Assembly (NCBI GenBank): GCA_958450325.1
Contig: OY288243.1
Span: 24,520,844 to 24,584,843 of the forward strand
Source: Agrostemma githago
Taxonomy: Eukaryota; Streptophyta; Magnoliopsida; Caryophyllales; Caryophyllaceae
DNA: 64,000 nt
Direction: 5' to 3'
Shown: positions 11,967-22,300 of the stretch, in pieces
How positions within the stretch are numbered: the stretch's first letter is position 1
Layout of the letters: each line of letters begins with the position of its first letter
Notes under the pieces: generated by a model
What the model was told of the DNA's origin: nothing
Seen by the model: the letters and a program-made list of their open reading frames with translations, nothing else
Database searches by the model: none
Translations under genes and position numbers: made by a program

Positions 11967-12088
11967 GCAGAGTTCTTATCATGGGCAAACCAGAAAAGAA
12001 AGTGCACTTTGTTGATATGAGTAGTACTTCAAATCCCTTTAAGCAAATCTCATAAATAGGACATCTTCAATCAATGTGGGGTGTTTCA

Positions 12089-12093
12089 CCACG
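12089..12093 (+). repeat. Target-site duplication, right (CCACG)
   Basis: Exact copy of 11777-11781, immediately after the CA end of the LTR, continuing into GGACAAATATCC of the satellite monomer. Confidence 0.93.
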
Positions 12094-13034
12094 GACAAAT
12101 ATCCTACCCAAAGAGTAGTCTAGAGATAGTCAGAAACTATCTCGAAGAAAGTCCAGGGACAAAGATCCGTCCCATAGAGTAGTCCGGAGATAGTCAGAAA
12201 CTATTTCGAAGAAAGTCCAGGTACAAAGATCCGTCCCAAAGAGTAGTCCAGAGATAGTCATAAACTATCTCGAAGAAAGTTCATGGACAAAGATCCGTCC
12301 AAAAGAGTAGTCCGGTGATTGTTAAAAACTATCTCGAAGCAATTCATGGGACAAAGATCTGTCTCAAAGAGTAGTCCGAAGATAGTCATAAACTATCTGG
12401 AAGAACGTCCAGGGACAAAGATCCATCCCAAAGAGTAGTCTGAAGATAGTCAGAAACTATCTCGAAGAAAGTCCAGGGACAAAGATTCATCCCAAAGAGT
12501 AGTCCATTAAATGTCAGAAACTATCTCGAAGAAATTAGAGGGACAAAGATCCGTCACAAAGAGTAGATCGAAGATAGTCAGAAACTATCTCGAAGAAAGT
12601 CCAGGGAAAAGATCCGTCACAAAGAGTAGTCCAGAGATTGTCAGAACCTATCTCGAAGAAAGTCAAGGGACAACGATCCTTCCCAAAGAGTAGTCCGGAG
12701 ATGGTAAGAAACTATCTCGAAGAAAGTCCAGGGACAAAGATTCGTCCCAAATAGTAGTCCAGAGATAGTCAGATATTATCTCGAAGAAAGTCCACGGACA
12801 AAGATCCTTCCCAAAGAGTGGTCCAGAGATAGTCTAAAACTATTTCGAAGAAAGTCCAGGGAGAAAGATCCGTCCCAAAGAGTAGTCCAGAGATAGTCGA
12901 AAACTATCTCGAAGAAAGTCCAGGGACAAAGATCCGTCCCAAAGAGCAGTCTAGTGATTGTCTGAAACTATCTCGAAGAACTTCAAGTGACAAAGATCCG
13001 TCACAAAGAGTAGTCCAAAGATAGTCAGAAACTA

Positions 13035-16000
13035 TCTCGAAGAAAGTCCAGGGACAAAGATCCGTCCCAAAGAGTAGTCCTGAGATAGTCAGAAACTATC
13101 TCGAAGAAAGTGAAGGGACAAAGATCCGTCTCAAAGAGTAGTTCGGAGATAGTCAGAAACTATATCGAAGAAAGTCCAAGGACAAAGATCGTAGTCAGAA
13201 ACTATCTCTAAGAAAGTCCTCATAGAACGATCTGTCCCAAAGAATAATCCAGAGATTCTTAAAAACTATCTCGAAGAAAGTCCAGGGACAAAGATCCCTC
13301 CCAAAGAGTAGTAAAGAGATAGTCAGAAACTATCTCGAAGAAAGTCCAGGGACAAAGATCCGTCCCAAAGTGTAGTCCTGAGATAGTCAGAAACTATCTC
13401 GAAGAAAGTGAAGGGACAAAGATCCGTCCCAAAGAGTAGTTCGGAGATAGTCAGAAACTATCTCGAAGAAAGTTTAGGGATAAAGATTCGTCCCAAAGAG
13501 TAGTCCAGAGATAGTCGAAAACTATTTCGATGAAAGTCCAGGGACAAAGATCCGTCCCAAAGAGTAGTCCTGAGATAGTCAGAATCTATCTCGGAAAAAG
13601 TCATGGGAGAAAGATCCGTCACAAAGAGTAGTATGGAGATAGTCAGAAACTATCTCGAAGAAAGTCCAAGGACAAAGATCGTAGTCAGAAACTATCTCGA
13701 AGAAAGTCCACGGACAAGGATCCTACCCAAGGAGTAGTCCAGAGATAGTCAGAAACTATCTCGAAGAAAGTCCAGGGACAAAGATCCGTCCCATAGAGTA
13801 GTCCAGAGATAGTCAGAAACTATCTCGAAGAAAGTCCAGGTACAAAGATCCGTCCCAAAGAGTAGTCCAGAGATAGTCATAAACTATCTCGAAGAAAGTC
13901 CATGGACAAAGATCCGTCTGAAAGAGTAGTCCAGTGATTGTTAAAAACTATCTCGAAGATATTCATGGGACAAAGATCCGTCACAAACAGTAGTCCGAAG
14001 ATAGTCATAAATTATCTCGAAGAACGTCCATGGACAAAGATCCGTCCCAAAGAGTAGTCCGAAGATAGTCAGAAACTATTTCGAAGAAAGTTCAGGGACA
14101 AAGATCCGTCACAAAGAGTAGTTCGGAGATAGTCAGAAACTATATCGAAGAAAGTCCAAGGACAAAGGTCATAGTCAGAAACTACCTCGAAAAAAGTCCA
14201 CGGACAAAGATCCATCCCAAAAGTGGTCGATAGATAGTCAGAAACTATCTCGAAGAAAGTCCAGGGACAATGATCCGTCACATAGAGTAGTCCGGAGATA
14301 GTTAGAAACTATCTCGAAGAAAGTCCAGGGACAAAGATCCATCCCATAGAGTAGTCCAGAGATGATAAAAAACTATCTCGAAGAAAGTCCAGGGGCAAAG
14401 ATCAATCCCAAAGAGTAGTCTAGAGATAGTCAGAAACTATCTCGAAGAAAGTCCAAGGACAAAGATCGTAGTCAGAAACTATCTCTAAGAAAGTCCTCAG
14501 AGAAAGATCCGTCCCAAAGAAAAATCCAGAGATACTCAAAAACTATCTCAAAGAAAGTCCAGGGACAAAGATCCCTCCCAAAGAGTAGTCCAGAGATAGT
14601 CAGAAACTATCTCGAAGAAAGTAAAGGGACAAAGATTTGTCCCGTTGAGTAGTCCAGAGATAGTCAGAAACTATCTCGAAGAAAGTCCAGGGACAAAGAT
14701 CCGTCCCAAAGAGTAGTCCAGAGATAGTCGAAAACTATTTCGAAGAAAGTCCAGGGACAAAGATCCGTCCCAAAGAGTAGTCCTGAGATAGTCAGAATCT
14801 ATCTCGGAGAAAGTCATGGGACAAAGATCCGTCCCAAAGAGTAGTATGGAGATAGTCAGAAACTATCTCGAAGAAAGTCCAAGGACAAAGATCGTAGTCA
14901 GAAACTATCTCGAAGAATGTCCACGGACAAGGATCCTACCCAAAGAGTAGTCCGGAGATAGTCAGAAACTATCTCGAAGAAAGTCCAGGGACAAAGATCT
15001 GTCCCATAGAGTAGTCCGGAGATAGTCAGAAACTATCTCGAAGAAAGTCCAGGTACAAAGATCCGTCCCAAAGAGTAGTCCAGAGATAGTCATAAACTAT
15101 CTCAAAGAAAGTCCATGGACAAAGATCCTTCCCAAAGAGTAGTCCAGTGATTGTTAAAAACTATCTCGAAGAAATTCATAGGACAAAGATCCGTCACAAA
15201 GAGTAGTCCGAAGATAGTCATAAACTATCTCGAAGAACGTCCAGGGACAAAGATCCGTCCCAAAGAGTAGTCCGAAGATAGTCAGAAACTATCTCGAAGA
15301 AAGTCCAGGGACAAAGATTCGTCCCAAATAGTAGTCCAGAGATAGTCAGATATTATCTCTAAGAAAGTCAACGGACAAAGATCCGTCCCAAAGAGTGGTC
15401 CAGAGATAGTCTAAAACTATTTCGAAGAAAGTCCACGGAGAAAGATCCGTCCCAAAGAGTAGTCCAGAGATAGTCGAAAACTATTTCAAAGAAAGTCCAG
15501 GGACAAAGATCCGTCCCAAAGAGTAGTCCAGTGATTGTCAGAAACTATCTCGAAGAACTTCAAGGGAGAAAAATCCATCACAAAGAGTAGTCCGAAGATA
15601 GTCAGAAACTATCTCGAAGAAAGTCCAGGGACAAAGATCCGTACCAAAGAGTAGTCCAGAGATAGTCGAAAACTATCTCGAAGAAAGTCCAGGGACAAAG
15701 ATCCGTCCCAAAGAGTAGTCCAGTAAATGTCAGAAACTATCCCGAAGAAATTAAAGGGACAAAGATTTGTCACAAAGAGTAGTTCGAAGATAGTCAGAAA
15801 CTATCTCGAAGAAAGTCAAGGGACAAAGATCCTTCCCAAAGAGTAGTCCGGAGATGGTAAGAAACTATCTCGAAGAAAGTCCAGGGACAAAGATTCGTCC
15901 CAAATAGTAGTCCAGAGATAGTCAGATATTATCACGTAAAAAGTCCACGGACAAAGATCCGTCCCAAACAGTGGTCAAGAGATAGTCTAAAACTATTTCG

Positions 16001-16187
16001 AAGAAAGTCCACGGAGAAAGATCCGTCCCAAAGAGTAGTCCAGAGATAGTCGAAAACTATTTCGAAGATAGTCCAGGGACAAAGATCTGTCCTAAAGAGC
16101 AGTGTAGTGATTGTCAGAAACTATCTCGAAGAACTTCAAGGGACAAAAATCCGTCACAAAGAGTAGTCCAAAGATAGTCAGAAACAG
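13035..16187 (+). repeat. 3,153-bp HOR unit, copy 1
   Basis: Pairs with 16188-19365. CATAGAACGA at 13221 corresponds to CATAGAAAGA at 16374, and the segment at 14069 to that at 17222, both 3,153 bp apart. Past about 14340 the offset falls to 3,089 (GTAAAGGG at 14621 and 17710), because copy 1 has one extra 64-bp monomer around 14275-14340. The unit contains several 42-bp monomers (near 13180, 13680, 14167, 14468 and 14892). Confidence 0.87.
14657..14677. other. Example of the per-monomer perfect hairpin
   Basis: GAGATAGT (14657-14664) and ACTATCTC (14670-14677) are exact reverse complements separated by five bases (CAGAA). This 8-bp stem recurs in the large class of monomers that keep GAGATAGT. 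It is broken in variant classes with GTGATTGT, GAAGATAGT (7 bp remain) or CTATTTCG. A second inverted repeat in most monomers is GGGAC, 8 bases, GTCCC (here 14690-14707). Such dyads are common in satellites and can extrude as hairpins in single-stranded DNA or RNA. Confidence 0.85.
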
Positions 16188-19100
16188 TCTCGAAGAAAGT
16201 CCAGGGACAAAGATCCGTCCCAAAGAGTAGTCCTGAGATAGTCAGAAACTATCTCGAAGAAAGTGAAGGGACAAAGATCCGTCTCAAAGAGTAGTTCGGA
16301 GATAGTCAGAAACTATATCGAAGAAAGTCCAAGGACAAAGATCGTAGTCAGAAACTATCTCTAAGAAAGTCCTCATAGAAAGATCTGTCCCAAAGAATAA
16401 TCCAGAGATTCTTAAAAACTATCTCGAAGAAAGTCCAGGGATAAAGATCCCTCCCAAAGAGTAGTCAAGAGATAGTCAGAAACTATCTCGAAGAAAGTCC
16501 AGGGACAAAGATCCGTCCCAAAGTGTAGTCCTGAGATAGTCAGAAACTATCTCGAAGAAAGTGAAGGGACAAAGATCCGTCCCAAAGAGTAGTTCGGAGA
16601 TAGTCAGAAACTATCTCGAAGAAAGTTTAGGGATAAAGATTCGTCCCAAAGAGTAGTCCAGAGATAGTCGAAAACTATTTCGATGAAAGTCCAGGGACAA
16701 AGATCCGTCCCAAAGAGTAGTCCTGAGATAGTCAGAATCTATCTCGGAAAAAGTCATGGGAGAAAGATCCGTCACAAAGAGTAGTATGGAGATAGTCAGA
16801 AACTATCTCGAAGAAAGTCCAAGGACAAAGATCGTAGTCAGAAACTATCTCGAAGAAAGTCCACGGACAAGGATCCTACCCAAGGAGTAGTCCAGAGATA
16901 GTCAGAAACTATCTCGAAGAAAGTCCAGGGACAAAGATCCGTCCCATAGAGTAGTCCAGAGATAGTCAGAAACTATCTCGAAGAAAGTCCAGGTACAAAG
17001 ATCCGTCCCAAAGAGTAGTCCAGAGATAGTCATAAACTATCTCGAAGAAAGTCCATGGACAAAGATCCGTCTGAAAGAGTAGTCAGTTGATTGTTAAAAA
17101 CTATCTCGAAGATATTCATGGGACAAAGATCCGTCACAAACAGTAGTCCGAAGATAGTCATAAATTATCTCGAAGAACGTCCATGGACAAAGATCCGTCC
17201 CAAAGAGTAGTCCGAAGATAGTCAGAAACTATTTCGAAGAAAGTTCAGGGACAAAGATCCGTCACAAAGAGTAGTTCGGAGATAGTCAGAAACTATATCG
17301 AAGAAAGTCCAAGGACAAAGGTCATAGTCAGAAACTACCTCGAAAAAAGTCCACGGACAAAGATCCATCCCAAAAGTGGTCGATAGATAGTCAGAAACTA
17401 TCTCGAAGAAAGTCCAGGGACAAAGATCCATCCCATAGAGTAGTCCAGAGATGATAAAAAACTATCTCGAAGAAAGTCCAGGGGCAAAGATCAATCCCAA
17501 AGAGTAGTCTAGAGATAGTCAGAAACTATCTCGAAGAAAGTCCAAGGACAAAGATCGTAGTCAGAAACTATCTCTAAGAAAGTCCTCAGAGAAAGATCCG
17601 TCCCAAAGAAAAATCCAGAGATACTCAAAAACTATCTCAAAGAAAGTCCAGGGACAAAGATCCCTCCCAAAGAGTAGTCCAGAGATAGTCAGAAACTATC
17701 TCGAAGAAAGTAAAGGGACAAAGATCTGTCCCGTTGAGTAGTCCAGAGATAGTCAGAAACTATCTCGAAGAAAGTCCAGGGACAAAGATCCGTCCCAAAG
17801 AGTAGTCCAGAGATAGTCGAAAACTATTTCGAAGAAAGTCCAGGGACAAAGATCCGTCCCAAAGAGTAGTCCTGAGATAGTCAGAATCTATCTCGGAGAA
17901 AGTCATGGGACAAAGATCCGTCCCAAAGAGTAGTATGGAGATAGTCAGAAACTATCTCGAAGAAAGTCCAAGGACAAAGATCGTAGTCAGAAACTATCTC
18001 GAAGAAAGTCCACGGACAAGGATCCTACCCAAAGAGTAGTCCGGAGATAGTCAGAAACTATCTCGAAGAAAGTCCAGGGACAAAGATCTGTCCCATAGAG
18101 TAGTCCGGAGATAGTCAGAAACTATCTCGAAGAAAGTCCAGGTACAAAGATCCGTCCCAAAGAGTAGTCCAGAGATAGTCATAAACTATCTCAAAGAAAG
18201 TCCATGGACAAAGATCCTTCCCAAAGAGTAGTCCAGTAATTGTTAAAAACTATCTCGAAGAAATTCATAGGACAAAGATCCGTCACAAAGAGTAGTCCGA
18301 AGATAGTCATAAACTATCTCGAAGAACGTCCAGGGACAAAGATCCGTCCCAAAGAGTAGTCCGAAGATAGTCAGAAACTATCTCGAAGAAAGTCCAGGGA
18401 CAAAGATTCGTCCCAAATAGTAGTCCAGAGATAGTCAGATATTATCTCTAAGAAAGTCAACGGACAAAGATCCGTCCCAAAGAGTGGTCCAGAGATAGTC
18501 TAAAACTATTTCGAAGAAAGTCCACGGAGAAAGATCCGTCCCAAAGAGTAGTCCAGAGATAGTCGAAAACTATTTCAAAGAAAGTCCAGGGACAAAGATC
18601 CGTCCCAAAGAGTAGTCCAGTGATTGTCAGAAACTATCTCGAAGAACTTCAAGGGAGAAAAATCCATCACAAAGAGTAGTCCGAAGATAGTCAGAAACTA
18701 TCTCGAAGAAAGTCCAGGGACAAAGATCCGTACCAAAGAGTAGTCCAGAGATAGTCGAAAACTATCTCGAAGAAAGTCCAGGGACAAAGATCCGTCCCAA
18801 AGAGTAGTCCAGTAAATGTCAGAAACTATCCCGAAGAAATTAAAGGGACAAAGATTTGTCACAAAGAGTAGTTCGAAGATAGTCAGAAACTATCTCGAAG
18901 AAAGTCAAGGGACAAAGATCCTTCCCAAAGAGTAGTCCGGAGATGGTAAGAAACTATCTCGAAGAAAGTCCAGGGACAAAGATTCGTCCCAAATAGTAGT
19001 CCAGAGATAGTCAGATATTATCACGTAAAAAGTCCACGGACAAAGATCCGTCCCAAACAGTGGTCAAGAGATAGTCTAAAACTATTTCGAAGAAAGTCCA

Positions 19101-19365
19101 CGGAGAAAGATCCGTCCCAAAGAGTAGTCCAGAGATAGTCGAAAACTATTTCGAAGATAGTCCAGGGACAAAGATCTGTCCTAAAGAGCAGTGTAGTGAT
19201 TGTCAGAAACTATCTCGAAGAACTTCAAGGGACAAAAATCCGTCACAAAGAGTAGTCCAAAGATAGTCAGAAACAGTCTCGAAGAAAGTCCAGGGACAAA
19301 GATCCGTCCCAAAGAGTAGTCCTGAGATAGTCAGAAACTATCTCGAAGAAAGTGAAGGGACAAAG
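16188..19365 (+). repeat. 3,089-bp HOR unit, copy 2
   Basis: Second copy of the 13035-16187 unit, lacking one monomer. Shared rare markers include the GGAGAAAAATCC variant (15565 and 18654) and GAGCAGTGTAGTG (about 16097 and 19186). After about 19365 the next unit begins with related but diverged sequence: the 17222 segment recurs at 19331, again 2,109 bp away. From 17668 onward this copy also forms the left part of the 7,097-bp duplication. Confidence 0.86.
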
Positions 19366-22300
19366 ATCCGTCCCAAAGAGTAGTTCGGAGATAGTCAGAA
19401 ACTATATCGAAGAAAGTCCAAGGACAAAGATCATAGTCAGAAACTACCTCGAACAAAGTCCACGGACAAAAATCCATCCCAAGAGTGATCGATAGATAGT
19501 CAGAAACTATCTCGAAAAAAGTCCAGGGACAAAGTTCCATCCCATAGAGTAGTCCAGAGATGATCAGAAACTATCTCGAAGAAAGTCCAGGGGCAAAGAT
19601 CAATCCCAAAGAGTAGTCTAGATATAGTCAGAAACTATCTCGAAGAAAGTCCAAGGACAAAAATCGTAGTCAGAAACTATCTCTAAGAAAGTCCTCAGAG
19701 AAAGATCCGTCCCAAAGAATAATCCAGAGATACTCAAAAACTATATCGAAGAAAGTCTAGGGACAAAGATCCCTCCCAAAGAGTAGTCCAAAGATAGTCA
19801 GAAACTATCTCGAAGAAAGTCCAGGGACAAAGATCCGTCCCAAAGAGTAGTCCAGAGATAGTCGAAAACTATTTCGAAGAAAGTCCAGGGACAAAGATCC
19901 GTCCCAAAGAGTAGTCCTGAGATAGTCAGAATCTATCTCGGAGAAAGTCGTGGGACATAGATCCGTCCCAAAGAGTAGTATGGAGATAGTCAGAAACTAT
20001 CTCGAAGAAAGTCCAAGGACAAAGATCGTAGTCAGAAACTATCTCGAAGAAAGTCCACTGTCAAAGATCCTACCCAAAGAGTAGTCCAGAGATAGTCAGA
20101 AACTATCTCGTATAAAGTCCAGGGACAAAGATCCTACCCAAAGAGTAGTCCAGAGATAGTCAGAAACTATCTCGAAGAATGTCCAGGGACAAAGATCCGT
20201 TCCAAAGAGTAGTCCAGAGATAGTCAGATACTATCTCGAAGAAAGACCAGGGACAAAGATCCGTCCCAAAGAGTTGTCCAGAGATAGTTAGAAACTATCT
20301 CGAATAAAGTCCACGGAAAAAGATTCATCCCAAAGAGTAGTCCAGACATTGTCAGAAACTATCTCGAAGGAAGTCAAGGGACAAAGATCCGTCCCAAAGA
20401 GTAGTCCGGAGATAGTCAAAAACTATCTCGAAGAAAGTTCAGGGACAAAGATTCGTCCCATAGAGTAGTCTAGAGATAGTCACAAAACTATCTCGAAGAA
20501 AGTCCAGGGAAAAGATCCGTCCCAAAGAGTAGTCCAGAGATATTCATAAACTATCTCGAAGAAAGTCCTCGGAGAAAGATCCGTCCCAAAGAGTAGTTCT
20601 GTGATAGTCAAAAACTATCTCGAAGAAAGACCAGGGACAAAGATCCGTCCCAAAGAGTAGTCCAGTAATTGTTAGAAACTATCGCGAAGAAATTTAAGGG
20701 ACAAAGATCCGTCACAAAGAGTAGTCCGAAGATAGTCAGAAAATATCTTGAAGAACGTCCAGGGAGAAAGATCCGTCCCAAAGAATAGTCCAAAGATAGT
20801 CAGAAACTATCTCGAAGAAAGTCAAGGGACAAAGATCCATCCCAAAGAGTAGTCCGGATATAGTAAGAACCTATCTCGAAGAAAGTCCAAGGAGAAAGAT
20901 CATAGTCATAAATTATCTCAAAGAAAGTCCAGGGACAAAGATCCGTCCCAAAGAGTAGTCCAGAGATAGTCAGATATTACCTCGAAGAAAGACCAGGGAC
21001 AAAGATCTGTCCCAAAGAGTTGTCCAGAGATTGTCAGAAACTATCTCAAAGAAAGTCCAAGGACAAAGATCCGTCCCAAAGAGTAGTCCGGAGATAGTCA
21101 AAAACTATCTCAAAGAAAGTCCAGGGACAAAGATCCGTCCCAAAGAGTAGTCCGGAGATAGTCAAAAACTATCTCGAAGAAAGTTCAGGGAAAAAGATCC
21201 GTCCCAAAGAGTAGTCCAGAGATAGTCGAAAACTATTTCGAAGAAAGTCCAGGGACAAAGATCCGTCCCAAAGAGTAGTCCTGAGATAGTCAGAATCTAT
21301 CTCGGAGAAAGTCGTGGGACAAAGATCCGTCCCAAAGAGTAGTATGGAGATAGTCAGAAACTATCTCGAAGAAAGTCCAAGGACAAAGATCGTAGTCAGA
21401 AACTATCTCGAAGAAAGTCCACGGTCAAAGATCCTACCCAAAGAGTAGTCCAGAGATAGTCAGAAACTATCTCGAAGAATGTCCAGGGACAAAGATCCGT
21501 TCCAAAGAGTAGTCCAGAGATAGTCAGATACTATCTCGAAGAAAGACCAGGGACAAAGATCCGTCCCAAAGAGTTGTCCAGAGATAGTTAGAAACTATCT
21601 CGAATAAAGTCCACGGAAAAATATTCGTCCCAAAGAGTAGTCCAGACATTGTCAGAAACTATCTCGAAGGAAGTCAAGGGACAAAGATCCGTCCCAAAGA
21701 GTAGTCCGGAGATAGTCAAAAACTATCTCGAAGAAAGTTCAGGGACAAAGATTCGTCCCATAGAGTAGTCTAGAGATAGTCACAAAACTATCTCGAAGAA
21801 AGTCCAGGGAAAAGATCCGTCCCAAAGAGTAGTCCAGAGATATTCATAAACTATCTCGAAGAAAGTCCTCGGAGAAAGATCCGTCCCAAAGAGTAGTTCT
21901 TAGATAGTCAAAAACTATCTCGAAGAAAGACCAGGGACAAAGATCCGTCCCAAAGAGTAGTCCAGTAATTGTTAGAAACTGTCGCGAAGAAATTTAAGGG
22001 ACAAAGATCCGTCACAAAGAGTAGTCCGAAGATAGTCAGAAAATATCTTGAAGAACGTCCAGGGAGAAAGATCCGTCCCAAAGAATAGTCCAAAGATAGT
22101 CAGAAACTATCTCGAAGAAAGTCAAGGGACAAAGATCCATCCCAAAGAGTAGTCCGGATATAGTAAGAACCTATCTCGAAGAAAGTCCAAGGAGAAAGAT
22201 CATAGTCATAAATTATCTCAAAGAAAGTCCAGGGACAAAGATCCGTCCCAAAGAGTAGTCCAGAGATTGTTAGAAACTATCTCGAATAAAGTCCATAGAC

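Larger units (their letters stand above)
11913..11987 (-). other. 5S rRNA-like segment inside the LTR (not a functional 5S gene)
   Basis: Read on the minus strand, this segment contains AAGAACTCTGCAGTTAAGC, GTGCTTG, then GGATGGGTGACC and TCCTGGGAAG in the order and spacing of plant 5S rRNA. The distance from the start of box A to GGATGGG equals that in 5S rRNA. Between them the sequence departs from 5S (AATCTT in place of GTACT-type bases), and outside this segment similarity fades quickly. It is therefore a derived promoter-bearing relic, not an rRNA gene. Confidence 0.88.
11782..12088 (-). mobile_element. Solo LTR of a Cassandra-type TRIM retrotransposon
   Basis: The only non-satellite DNA in the window, 307 bp. 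Seen: it begins TGTAACACCCC and ends GGGGTGTTTCA, giving 11-bp terminal inverted repeats with one mismatch and TG...CA ends. It is flanked by identical CCACG pentamers. On the minus strand it carries a stretch resembling the 3' half or more of plant 5S rRNA (11913-11987). Known: Cassandra elements are short non-autonomous LTR retrotransposons of vascular plants whose LTRs, roughly 240-350 bp, contain a 5S-like sequence with Pol III promoter. There is no internal domain, primer-binding site, polypurine tract or second LTR, so this is a solo LTR left by LTR-LTR recombination. Orientation is assigned from the 5S-like sense strand. A different 5S-derived element is possible, but the TG...CA ends plus 5-bp duplication argue for an LTR rather than a SINE. 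Confidence 0.88.
11444..13864 (+). repeat. 2,109-bp HOR unit, copy 2, interrupted by a solo LTR
   Basis: Second tandem copy of the unit at 9335-11443. Without the insert its length is again about 2,109 bp. It differs from copy 1 by scattered substitutions and by the LTR at 11782-12088. The satellite reads on without loss across the insertion if one CCACG is removed, so insertion was a simple target-site-duplicating event. Confidence 0.88.

Noticed and set aside
11913..11987. Functional 5S rRNA gene
   Set aside because: Only the promoter-bearing part resembles 5S. The ends and the region between box A and box C have drifted, and it sits inside TG...CA termini with a target-site duplication.
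11645..12020. Frames of 97, 77 and 68 residues overlapping the insert
   Set aside because: They run from satellite into the LTR or lie within it across the 5S-like region. No domain is recognisable, and TRIM LTRs are non-coding.
11782..12088. DNA transposon (MITE), suggested by the 11-bp terminal inverted repeats
   Set aside because: The 5-bp duplication, TG...CA ends and 5S-derived core fit a Cassandra LTR better. Short terminal inverted repeats are normal for LTRs.
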